Below are positions 1 to 5,193 of a DNA stretch of 9,602 bases, one piece after another. The translations under genes and the position numbers were made by a program. Each line of letters opens with the position of its first letter. Position 1 is the first letter of the stretch. The stretch comes from Oscillospiraceae bacterium (GTDB lineage Bacteria > Bacillota > Clostridia > Oscillospirales > Acutalibacteraceae): assembly GCA_031262125.1 (NCBI GenBank), contig JAISII010000143.1, positions 1-9,602 on the forward strand, in the 5' to 3' direction. The notes under the pieces were generated by a model. The model saw only the letters and a program-made list of their open reading frames with translations, did not search any database and was not told where the DNA came from.

Positions 1-311
1 TTCATACCCTCACGAATAAGTGCCTGTGCCAAAAGTGTGGCTGTGGTTGTGCCGTCGCCGGCAACGTCGTTGGTTTTTATAGAAACCTCTTTAACAAGCT
101 GAGCACCCAAATTTTCAAATGCATCGTCCAGCTCGAATTCTTTTGCAATTGTTACACCGTCGTTTGTAATAAGCGGCGAACCGAACTTTTTATCCAACAC
201 CACGTTGCGGCCTTTAGGACCCAAAGTGATTTTTACAGTGTCTGCCAGTTGATTAATGCCGGAAAGAAGTGCTTTTCTTGCTTCTTCGCCGTATGCAATT
301 TGTTTTGCCAT
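1..311 (-). CDS. groEL: GroEL (Hsp60) chaperonin, N-terminal 103 residues, cut by window edge
   Basis: Cytosolic group I chaperonin that folds proteins with GroES and ATP. The translation begins MAKQIAYGEEARKALLSG. It contains the equatorial-domain ATP-binding signature TLGPKGRNVVLDK (about residues 34-46), then SPLITNDGVTIAKE. The phosphate-binding and catalytic motif DVAGDGTTTATLLAQ lies near residues 83-97. All are typical of intact GroEL. The ATG at 309-311 has a GGGAGA Shine-Dalgarno sequence at 321-326. The gene continues past position 1, so only about a fifth of the usual ~540 residues is visible. It lies 46 bp downstream of groES with no terminator between, so both are transcribed from the CIRCE-controlled promoter upstream of groES. 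Confidence 0.98.
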   Translation of the reverse strand, partial: MAKQIAYGEEARKALLSGINQLADTVKITLGPKGRNVVLDKKFGSPLITNDGVTIAKEFELDDAFENLGAQLVKEVSIKTNDVAGDGTTTATLLAQALIREGM

Positions 312-357
312 AAGAATATCTCTCCCTTTTTTAATGTAATTGTGTCAGTGAAAATGC

Positions 358-642
358 TTACTCCACTATTGCAAGAATATCGGCTTGTTTTACGATTGTA
401 TAATCCTCGCCGTCAATTTTAAACTCGGTGCCCGAATATTTATTGGTAACAACTTTTTGACCGGGTTCAACATACATAGTAACTTCCTTACCATCCACTA
501 CCCCGCCGGGACCCACCGCTACAATTTTAGCAAACTGGGGTTTTTCTTGTGCAGCAGCCGAAAGCACAATGCCGCTTGCTGTGGTTTGTTCGGCTTCTTC
601 AAGCTGCAAAACCACTCTGTCTAACAAAGGTTTCAATGTCAT
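358..642 (-). CDS. groES: GroES (Hsp10) co-chaperonin
   Basis: The 94-residue protein has the normal length of bacterial GroES, which forms the heptameric lid of the GroEL chamber. It starts MTLKPLLDRVVLQ. The mobile-loop region (about residues 15-36) contains the conserved SGIVL, which binds the GroEL apical domain. It is followed by GPGG (about 44-47), the PGQKVVTNKYSG strand, and the ending DILAIVE. The ATG at 640-642 has a perfect AGGAGG at 651-656 with an 8-nt spacer. It is the first gene of the groES-groEL operon. The CIRCE operator lies 26 bp upstream, so repression by HrcA and induction by heat are expected. Confidence 0.98.
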   Translation of the reverse strand: MTLKPLLDRVVLQLEEAEQTTASGIVLSAAAQEKPQFAKIVAVGPGGVVDGKEVTMYVEPGQKVVTNKYSGTEFKIDGEDYTIVKQADILAIVE

Positions 643-667
643 AATAAATTCCTCCTAAACTGAAAAG

Positions 668-694
668 TTAGCACTCTGTGTTCTTGAGTGCTAA
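668..694 (-). promoter_or_regulatory. CIRCE operator (HrcA binding site) of groESL
   Basis: This is a perfect inverted repeat: TTAGCACTC, nine bases, GAGTGCTAA. It matches the CIRCE consensus with no mismatch. It sits just downstream of the groESL -10 box, so it covers the transcription start and the 5' untranslated leader. HrcA bound here would repress groESL in unstressed cells. The hrcA gene itself is not in the window. Confidence 0.97.
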
Positions 695-698
695 CTTA

Positions 699-727
699 AT
701 TGTATACACATTTTTCCTGTTTGTCAA
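699..727 (-). promoter_or_regulatory. Sigma-A promoter of groES-groEL
   Basis: On the minus strand a consensus -35 TTGACA (722-727) is separated by 17 bp from a -10 TACAAT (699-704). Transcription would start within or next to CIRCE at 668-694, the usual arrangement for HrcA-controlled chaperonin operons. Confidence 0.92.
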
Positions 728-776
728 GGCTTTTTTGTCTTATAAAAACATTTTTCAAGAAAATTTCATTTTGCTC

Positions 777-2099
777 TTAACTGCAAAGCTTCTCCAACGC
801 TGCAAGCTTAACACAAACACAAAAAACCTCCATCGCGCTTTTAAGCTCTTCAACCGAAGGGTATGTTGGTGCAATGCGAATGTTAGAATCAGCCGGGTCT
901 GCCCCCAAGGGGAAGGTTGCACCTGCACCCGTAAGCACAAGCCCTGCCTCTTTGCACAGTGCTACCACACGTTTTGCCGTACCGGGCGTAACATTAACAC
1001 TTACAAAATACCCGCCGTTGGGGTTTCTCCATTCAATCGTACCGGTGTCTGCCAGTTGCTCTTGCAGTGCGTTAATAACCACATTAAAGCGTGGTTTTAA
1101 AATTTCTTTATGCTTGCCCATATGGCGAATCAGCCCGCAATAAATTTTGTCGGCAGCATTTTTACATTCATCCGATTCCTCGGCAGTTGCAGCAAAAAAC
1201 AGCATATGCCGCAGCATATTAATTTTATCGTACCCAATGGTTTGGTTTGTAAACCTCTTAACAAAAAACTCCATATTAAGCGGGCTTGCAGCCATTGCCG
1301 CCACACCCGAGCCGGGGAAGGTTACCTTTGAAGTGGAAGCAAAATAAATTGCAATATCCTCGCTGCCTGTTTTTTTGCATTCGTCATAAAGGCTCAGCAA
1401 CTTGTCGCCGTCGTCGTTAACATCGTGAACACAATAGGCATCGTCCCAAAAAATTCTAAAATCCTCCGCCGCAGGTTTAAGGGCGGCAAAGCGGCGTACA
1501 GTTTCATCGCTGTAGGTTATGCCTTGGGGGTTGCTGTATTTCGGCACACACCAAATGCCTTTAATGTCCTCATCTTCGGCAATCAGCTTTTCAATCAAAT
1601 CCATATCGGGTCCTGTTTCGGTCATCGGTATGCAAATCATCTCAAACCCGAAATATTCGGTAATGCTAAAATGCCTGTCGTACCCCGGTACAGGGCATAA
1701 AAACTTGCGGTTTGCAACCTCGCCCCACGGCTTTAAGCCCTGCTTTACGGGCTTTGTCATCAAAGTGCTTACCGCATCAAACATCAAATTAAGGCTGGAG
1801 TTCCCGCCGACCATAACCATCGACGGCTCAACCTGAAGCATTTTTGCAAACAGCTCACGGCAGCTGGGCAGCCCCTGCAACAAACCATAGTTACGGCAAT
1901 CGGCTCCGCTTTGTGTTTTGCAAGACGACGCACTGTTTACAATGTCGAGCATATGCAGGCTTATTTCCAGCTGCTCTTCGCCCGGTTTGCCTCTCGACAT
2001 ATCTAAGCAAAGCTTTTGTTCTTTTGCCGTTGCATAGCTTGCCTTAACCGCCGAGTATTCTTTTTGCAGCTCCTGCTCGCTCATTTTAGCATAGTTCAT
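777..2099 (-). CDS. PLP-dependent class I aminotransferase, resembling type Ic aspartate aminotransferase
   Basis: A 440-residue fold-type I PLP enzyme, probably moving an amino group between aspartate (or a similar amino acid) and 2-oxoglutarate in the cytosol. Visible motifs are LDMSRGKPG (32-40), NYGLLQGLPSCRELFA (70-85), VGGNSSLNLMFDAV (97-110), CPVPGYDRHF (135-144), YSNPQG (188-193), DDAYCVH (219-225) and STSKVTFPGSG (255-265). K258 should be the Schiff-base lysine, N190 and D219/Y222 should contact the cofactor, and R408 in NIRIAP should bind the substrate carboxylate. The SRGKP...GLPSCRELFA...GGNSSL pattern resembles the Corynebacterium AspT group more than classical AspC; this is family memory, so the substrate is inferred. 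The start at 2099 has GGGAG 11 nt upstream; an in-frame ATG at codon 6 has no better site. It lies between hpf and groESL with its own promoter. Confidence 0.88.
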   Translation of the reverse strand: MNYAKMSEQELQKEYSAVKASYATAKEQKLCLDMSRGKPGEEQLEISLHMLDIVNSASSCKTQSGADCRNYGLLQGLPSCRELFAKMLQVEPSMVMVGGNSSLNLMFDAVSTLMTKPVKQGLKPWGEVANRKFLCPVPGYDRHFSITEYFGFEMICIPMTETGPDMDLIEKLIAEDEDIKGIWCVPKYSNPQGITYSDETVRRFAALKPAAEDFRIFWDDAYCVHDVNDDGDKLLSLYDECKKTGSEDIAIYFASTSKVTFPGSGVAAMAASPLNMEFFVKRFTNQTIGYDKINMLRHMLFFAATAEESDECKNAADKIYCGLIRHMGKHKEILKPRFNVVINALQEQLADTGTIEWRNPNGGYFVSVNVTPGTAKRVVALCKEAGLVLTGAGATFPLGADPADSNIRIAPTYPSVEELKSAMEVFCVCVKLAALEKLCS

Positions 2100-2167
2100 A
2101 TCTTAAAAATCTCCCATATTGCAGTTTTAAACCGCTGATAATTCATTTTATGTAAAAGACCAACCTA

Positions 2168-2196
2168 ATTTTACACCTTTTTTTGTTTTTTTGCAA
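2168..2196 (-). promoter_or_regulatory. Candidate sigma-A promoter of the aminotransferase gene
   Basis: On the minus strand TTGCAA (2191-2196) is followed after 17 bp by TAAAAT (2168-2173). The spacer holds two A7 tracts split by one C. The site lies between the hpf terminator and the aminotransferase start, about 70 bp upstream of the ATG, where a promoter is needed. The -35 and -10 are each imperfect and the region is AT-rich, so the match is moderate. Confidence 0.55.
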
Positions 2197-2252
2197 GTTT
2201 TTATAAGCAAAATTTCATAAATATATTAAGCAACACTTTGGTTAATATACAC

Positions 2253-2294
2253 AAAAACAAAAAACACCCCGCCGATTTTAAAATCGACAGGGTG
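2253..2294 (-). terminator. Intrinsic terminator of hpf
   Basis: In minus-strand RNA, positions 2294-2265 fold into a 13-bp stem: CACCCUGUCGAUU pairs with AAUCGGCGGGGUG across a UUAA tetraloop, with two G-U wobbles. It is followed by U6, G, U5. It begins 40 bp after the hpf stop codon. The wobbles pair only in the minus-strand transcript and the U-tract is on that side, which sets the direction. Confidence 0.92.
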
Positions 2295-2333
2295 AAAATT
2301 ATTGTTTTTTATTTATTGATTTTTTACTTATAT

Positions 2334-2870
2334 TTACTTAAATGTGGGTTCCAGCAAGCCGTATGCACCGTCGTTACGCACATAAACCACGTTAACCTGC
2401 TCGGTTTCGGCATTTTTGAACATATAAAACTTGTGGTTAACCATATTCATTTGCAAAATTGCTTCGTCTACCGATACAGGCTTCAGCGGAACTTCCTTAC
2501 GGCGAACAATTTCAAACGGGGCATCCTCTTCAACCAAAACATCAGGGGCTTCGGCAACAAACTCGTCCAACTTGCCTTCTCGCAGGCGGCGGCTAAGTTT
2601 GGTTTTGTGCTTACGCATTTGCCCGCTTAAAATGTCAACCACTTTATCCAGTGCATCGTTCATTTCGGTCTGAGAACTCTCGGCACGGTACACGTTTGAA
2701 TTGTCCCGAATTGTAATCTCGACCGTTTGAGTATTCTTTTGCAATGTTACATTAACGCTCGCTTCGGCATCCTCCGAAAAGATTTTGCCGAATTTTAAAA
2801 GCTTTTTCTCAACCCTTTCCTTAAAATTATCACGCAAATTAACTTTTCTGGCTGTGTAGGTTACTTTCAT
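2334..2870 (-). CDS. hpf: Ribosome hibernation-promoting factor, long form
   Basis: The 178-residue long-form HPF makes inactive 100S ribosome dimers in stationary phase or starvation. The N-terminal HPF/RaiA domain (about 1-100) starts MKVTYTARKVNLRDNFKERVEKK and includes VNVTLQKN, VEITI and the basic KHKTKLSRRLRE segment; it binds the 30S A/P-site region. A linker (about 101-120) leads to the C-terminal dimerisation domain (about 121-178), with RRKEVPLKPVSVDEAILQM, HKFYMFKNAETEQVNVVY and DGAYGLLEPTF. These are hallmarks of long HPF. The ATG at 2870 has AGGAGG at 2879-2884 with an 8-nt spacer. It starts 63 bp downstream of yabR. I saw no convincing sigma-A promoter in that AT-rich gap, so read-through or a stress-sigma promoter is possible. 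Confidence 0.96.
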   Translation of the reverse strand: MKVTYTARKVNLRDNFKERVEKKLLKFGKIFSEDAEASVNVTLQKNTQTVEITIRDNSNVYRAESSQTEMNDALDKVVDILSGQMRKHKTKLSRRLREGKLDEFVAEAPDVLVEEDAPFEIVRRKEVPLKPVSVDEAILQMNMVNHKFYMFKNAETEQVNVVYVRNDGAYGLLEPTFK

Positions 2871-2933
2871 AAAAAAGACCTCCTGTTTTAAACTTTGCTT
2901 ATATTTAAAGAAAATATTTTAAATTGAGAACTG

Positions 2934-3398
2934 TTACTTCTTCCCTCGGCGGCTGTAGCCCTTGCTCTCGCCCGCAGCACGTTTAAGGTCCGACATTTTA
3001 TCCTCGCTGTGCTTTTTAAACTTGCTCATCATATCTTCAAAGCTTGCATTGTCGCTCGTTTGCTTTGCAGCCGACCATTCATACCCTCCCGGGCTTTTAA
3101 CCTCGGGTGCGGGGGTAAAAGGCTCACGCTGCCTGCGGGGCGGGGCGGTTTTGCGTTCTTCTTTGGGCGTCGCTTGTTTTATAGAGAGTGCAATTTTGCC
3201 GTCGTCATTAATTGCAGTAACTTTAACCTTGACTTCTTCACCAATGTTTACAAAATCTTTAATTTGCTCCACATAAGTGTGAGCAACCTCCGAGATATGC
3301 ACAAGCCCGGTTTTGCCCTCCGGCAAATCAACAAAAACGCCAAAAGCAGTAATACCCGAAACTTTACCCTCTAAAACAGAACCTACCTCAATACTCAT
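2934..3398 (-). CDS. yabR: S1-domain RNA-binding protein, YabR/GSP13-like
   Basis: A 154-residue protein with one N-terminal S1 (OB-fold) RNA-binding domain (about residues 1-75). It contains VGSVLEGKVSGITAFGVFVDL, TGLVHISEVAHTYVE, VKVKVTAINDDGKIALSIKQA, all diagnostic. The rest (about 76-154) is low complexity, Pro/Arg/Lys/Ser-rich, ends SRRGKK and is probably disordered. B. subtilis YabR is about 128 residues, so this tail is somewhat longer. The position after yabP-yabQ-divIC matches the conserved yabR locus, which supports the symbol. S1 proteins of this group associate with RNA or ribosomes, but the exact role is not established from sequence. The ATG at 3398 has GGAGG at 3410-3414 with an 11-nt spacer. 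Confidence 0.9.
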   Translation of the reverse strand: MSIEVGSVLEGKVSGITAFGVFVDLPEGKTGLVHISEVAHTYVEQIKDFVNIGEEVKVKVTAINDDGKIALSIKQATPKEERKTAPPRRQREPFTPAPEVKSPGGYEWSAAKQTSDNASFEDMMSKFKKHSEDKMSDLKRAAGESKGYSRRGKK

Positions 3399-3418
3399 AA
3401 AGAGCTTTTCCTCCGCTT

Positions 3419-3454
3419 AAAATAAACAGGCTGTTATGAATAAGCCTTTATTTT
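3419..3454 (-). other. AT-rich hairpin in the yabR leader
   Basis: AAAATAAA plus GGCT pairs with AGCC plus TTTATTTT around a 10-nt loop, with a 2-nt bulge. This gives up to 12 bp immediately upstream of the yabR ribosome binding site. No separate U-tract follows, so it is not a clear terminator. It could affect mRNA stability or be chance in AT-rich DNA. Confidence 0.35.
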
Positions 3455-3478
3455 TAAATAAACCAATTATTTTTACCT

Positions 3479-3513
3479 AAAACAAAGCCGACGAACCATA
3501 CTTACTCGCCGGC
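3479..3513 (-). terminator. Terminator-like hairpin spanning the divIC stop codon
   Basis: In minus-strand RNA GCCGGCGA (3513-3506) pairs with UCGUCGGC (3494-3487) with one G-U pair. The 11-nt loop contains the divIC stop codon and UUUGUUUU follows. The left arm is made by the last divIC codons. The stem is short, so termination before yabR may be only partial. Confidence 0.55.
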
Positions 3514-3855
3514 AACATTAACAAAAACTCGCTCGCCCCTTTTAACATAACCGTTTTCGTGGGCAACCTTTTCTTTATATTCTTTTAACTCCTCGCCGGA
3601 GTAATTGTCGATATTAACCAGCTCTTGGTTATAAACTTCCTGTACTTCAATTTGGCTTTGCAAGTTAGCAAAAGTCTTTTCTTTTTCGGCTTTTTGCAGG
3701 CTGATATCGGTCAGGGCTGTTACTGCATAGAGAACAAAGCCTATTATTAAAACGTAGGCGGCAAAAACCATAACCGTTTTAAGGGTTAGGTGCTTTTTTT
3801 TCTTTGTGTTTGCCCGCCCGGCTTTTACTAACACGGGTACGCTTGTGTTTGTCAT
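3502..3855 (-). CDS. divIC: Septum formation initiator DivIC/FtsB family protein
   Basis: A 117-residue single-pass division protein, expected to join FtsL and DivIB/FtsQ in the septal complex. A short cytoplasmic N-terminus ends in basic KKKK (about 18-21). One membrane segment lies near residues 27-48 (TVMVFAAYVLIIGFVLYAV). An extracytoplasmic coiled-coil stretch follows (about 50-82), and the C-terminus YVKRGERVFVNVAGE is typical of DivIC. The ATG at 3855 has only a weak AAAGGG 8 nt upstream and lies inside yabQ in another frame, giving a 77-bp overlap. A later Met (codon 29, in the membrane segment) has no ribosome site and would remove the basic anchor, so the first ATG is preferred. The order yabP-yabQ-divIC-yabR is that of B. 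subtilis. The partner FtsQ is encoded at 7744-8694. Confidence 0.92.
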   Translation of the reverse strand: MTNTSVPVLVKAGRANTKKKKHLTLKTVMVFAAYVLIIGFVLYAVTALTDISLQKAEKEKTFANLQSQIEVQEVYNQELVNIDNYSGEELKEYKEKVAHENGYVKRGERVFVNVAGE

Positions 3856-4297
3856 TAACTAAACCCTTTTTCTCTTTTTTAAGCCTTTTATGCTCACTAA
3901 TATTATACAACGGAACTAATACAAATTGCAATAGTTTTTTTAACAATTTCTTAATTTTTTTTGTAACAAATAACAGAATAATCGTCAAAATTTTAAATAT
4001 CTTGGAATAAACGTGCGAAAGCAGCTCTCCGACAGTATATCGGAAGATGACAAAGCTCACAATTTCTCCCAAAAGTATAAAAAATCGTACTTTTCCGTTT
4101 AAAAAACCCAATGCAAAAATAAAGGTGCAAAAGCCGGCAAAGCACAAAAACAAAATATCAGTTATTATTATTGCATAGGTTTGTTTTAAGCCCGCTGCCC
4201 GCAACATTCTGATAAACTCATAAACCGCCGCCAAACCAATGCCCAGCAGCAGCGAGTATAAAAACACGGTTGTGGGGGCTGTTACCGTAATATTCAC
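3779..4297 (-). CDS. yabQ: Spore cortex biosynthesis membrane protein YabQ
   Basis: The 172-residue protein matches the YabQ family, membrane proteins needed for spore cortex formation in B. subtilis. Hydrophobic segments lie at about residues 8-27 (VFLYSLLLGIGLAAVYEF), 42-64 (IIITDILFLCFAGFCTFIF), 70-88 and 102-115. The family-like YEFIRMLR (about 26-33) and VRFFILLGEIVSFVIFRYTVGE are visible. A long Lys/Arg-rich cytoplasmic tail (about 136-172) follows. The start is GTG at 4295-4297, supported by TAGGAG at 4305-4310 with a 7-nt spacer directly after the yabP stop TAG (4311-4313), which suggests coupling to yabP. The last 77 bp overlap divIC. The gene implies that the organism forms spores or descends from spore formers. 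Confidence 0.92.
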   Translation of the reverse strand: MNITVTAPTTVFLYSLLLGIGLAAVYEFIRMLRAAGLKQTYAIIITDILFLCFAGFCTFIFALGFLNGKVRFFILLGEIVSFVIFRYTVGELLSHVYSKIFKILTIILLFVTKKIKKLLKKLLQFVLVPLYNISEHKRLKKEKKGLVNDKHKRTRVSKSRAGKHKEKKAPNP

Positions 4298-4304
4298 GCT
4301 CTAA

Positions 4305-4310
4305 CTCCTA
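4305..4310 (-). promoter_or_regulatory. Ribosome binding site of yabQ that fixes its GTG start
   Basis: TAGGAG follows immediately after the TAG stop codon of yabP and lies 7 nt before the GTG at 4297. No ATG is better placed. The tight arrangement suggests translational coupling of yabP and yabQ. Confidence 0.8.
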
Positions 4311-4595
4311 CTACTTCAACAATTTAGACACAAAGCCCTTTTGTTTTGTTGCACCGCTGTTTAAATATTGCAGCGAAGTTATGTTGCCGTCTACAGACAC
4401 CTCGCCTGTTTCTAAGCTGAGCTTGTTAATATGCAGCTTTGTCCCCTTAATAACCAGTCCGCCAAAATCGGTAGACACATTAATTGTTTGCTCATCAAAC
4501 CCGGCAACGTCGGTTACGCCCGTCATTGTCAGGTTTTGGCGGTTATCCAATATAAGTGCGTGGTTATGCACTGTTGTTTTTGCAGCTTCGGTCAT
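4311..4595 (-). CDS. yabP: Sporulation protein YabP
   Basis: A 94-residue YabP-family protein, close to the usual ~100 residues. It begins MTEAAKTTVHNHALILDNRQNLTMTGV, and the family pattern HALILDNRQNLTMTGVTDV followed by FDEQTINVSTDFGGLVIKG and LHINKLSLETGEVSVDG is clear. The short beta-rich repeats have no membrane segment or signal peptide. In B. subtilis the gene is expressed during sporulation with yabQ. The ATG at 4595 has GGGAGG at 4605-4610 with a 9-nt spacer. It lies 13 bp upstream of yabQ and 136 bp downstream of rqcP. That 136-bp gap holds a large inverted-repeat structure (4612-4696). Confidence 0.94.
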   Translation of the reverse strand: MTEAAKTTVHNHALILDNRQNLTMTGVTDVAGFDEQTINVSTDFGGLVIKGTKLHINKLSLETGEVSVDGNITSLQYLNSGATKQKGFVSKLLK

Positions 4596-4611
4596 AATAA
4601 AAAACCTCCCG

Positions 4612-4696
4612 TATATATTCAGCAGTTTTGTTTGCTTCTTAGCAAATCTTTACGCTTGCCGCTATGCACGGCGTAAGCGTTACTGCCTAATATATA
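4612..4696. repeat. Cloverleaf-like inverted-repeat structure upstream of yabP
   Basis: Nested complementary segments define a three-way junction. An outer 8-bp AT stem (4612-4619 with 4689-4696) is continued, after a 2x2 mismatch, by GCAGT/ACTGC (4622-4626 with 4682-4686). Inside are two hairpins. One pairs TTTGCT with AGCAAA around 4 nt (4631-4646). The other pairs ACGCTT with AAGCGT, plus GCCG with CGGC, around 7 nt with a 2-nt bulge (4652-4680). No U-tract follows on either strand, so it is not a simple terminator. I could not match it to a riboswitch class I know. It may be a structured yabP leader or a small palindromic mobile element. Confidence 0.55.
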
Positions 4697-4718
4697 TGGA
4701 GATTTTTCGGTTTTTATT
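4691..4718 (-). promoter_or_regulatory. Weak candidate sporulation-sigma (SigE-type) promoter of yabPQ
   Basis: On the minus strand AATA (4715-4718) is followed after 16 bp by CATATATA (4691-4698), loosely resembling the SigE core elements. yabP/yabQ in B. subtilis are sporulation genes, so such a promoter is expected here. The sequence is AT-rich and the -10 match imperfect; this is a guess guided by context. Confidence 0.22.
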
Positions 4719-4731
4719 CGCTTTTTTTGAG

Positions 4732-4971
4732 TTACAACGCCTCAAACATTGTGTCGGCATCTTCTTTTTTTACAAACTCCAGCAGTTTGGTAACTTTAAA
4801 CTTTAAAATTTTCGCACCAATCCGCAGCTCTATAACATCGCCCACCTTAACATCGTAAGAGGCTTTTGCCGTTTTGCCGTTAACAGTGGCTTTGCCTGCA
4901 TCGCAAAGCTCGTTTGCCACCGTGCGGCGTTTTACTATTCTGCTTACCTTCAGGTATTTATCCAATCGCAT
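4732..4971 (-). CDS. rqcP: S4-domain RNA-binding protein RqcP (YabO)
   Basis: The 79-residue protein is almost entirely one S4 RNA-binding domain. It starts MRLDKYLKVSRIVKRRTVANELCDAGKATVNG (helix-turn region, about 1-32), then KTAKASYDVKVGDVIELRIG (about 33-52). B. subtilis RqcP is about 86 residues and works with RqcH at obstructed 50S subunits to add alanine tails to stalled nascent chains. The adjacent yabP-yabQ-divIC order reproduces the B. subtilis yabO locus, separating it from the related Hsp15 family. The ATG at 4969-4971 has an AAGGA-like site about 11 nt upstream. The upstream 222 bp is noncoding and filled by a palindromic element, so its promoter is not clear. Confidence 0.93.
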   Translation of the reverse strand: MRLDKYLKVSRIVKRRTVANELCDAGKATVNGKTAKASYDVKVGDVIELRIGAKILKFKVTKLLEFVKKEDADTMFEAL

Positions 4972-5012
4972 TATTATAAGTTTCCTTTTTTATTTTTTAG
5001 TAAAATTCTCGC

Positions 5013-5145
5013 TTTCTCCCCCTGTCGGCGTTGCCGACTTTCCCCCTCTCGGAGGGGGACTTTTTTTATGTCCTCTTTTTCGAGTGTGCCTCAAAGCCTC
5101 CCTCTTAGAGGGAGGCTTTGAGCGTAGCTCTGACGGAAGGAGAAA
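5013..5145. repeat. Palindromic intergenic element (MITE/REP-like) with three hairpins
   Basis: This noncoding block of about 133 bp contains three successive perfect hairpins. GTCGGC/GCCGAC with a 3-nt loop lies at 5024-5038. TCCCCCTC/GAGGGGGA with a 3-nt loop at 5041-5059 is followed by C and T7. CTCAAAGCCTCCCTC pairs with its complement around TTA at 5090-5122 (15 bp). Its ends form an imperfect inverted repeat: TTTCTCCCCCTGTC (5013-5026) against the complement of 5132-5145. From memory, similar CCTCCCTC/GAGGGAGG blocks ending in TGACGGAGGGAG recur between genes of gut Clostridia. No coding sequence is inside. Confidence 0.7.
5041..5067 (+). terminator. Plus-strand terminator-like hairpin inside the palindromic element
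   Basis: TCCCCCTC pairs with GAGGGGGA (8 bp, 3-nt loop), followed by C and seven T on the plus strand. There is no matching T-tract on the minus strand. No plus-strand gene exists nearby, so it is probably part of the repeat. It could still block antisense transcription coming from rqcP towards yqhQ. Confidence 0.5.
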
Positions 5146-5193
5146 AAACGGTTCCTTTTTTAAATAGATAAATTAATAAATCTCTTTTAAATA

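Noticed and set aside
874..2047. Several plus-strand open frames opposite the aminotransferase, and similar ones opposite ftsZ, ftsQ and yqhQ
   Set aside because: They are antisense shadows with low-complexity or Cys/Ser-rich translations, no ribosome binding sites and no recognisable domains, while the minus strand encodes clear conserved proteins.
2871..2933. A sigma-A or SigH promoter for hpf
   Set aside because: The gap is AT-rich with -10-like strings, but no -35 at the right distance and no SigH consensus could be found.
5090..5122. The 15-bp hairpin as a terminator of yqhQ
   Set aside because: The stem is strong but no T-tract follows on the minus strand (or on the plus strand), so it is treated as part of the repeat element.
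4874..5167. Plus-strand frame of 97 codons running through the palindromic element
   Set aside because: It starts antisense to rqcP and crosses three hairpins; the translation reflects the repeat (GGG/LLEGG-type runs) and has no ribosome site.
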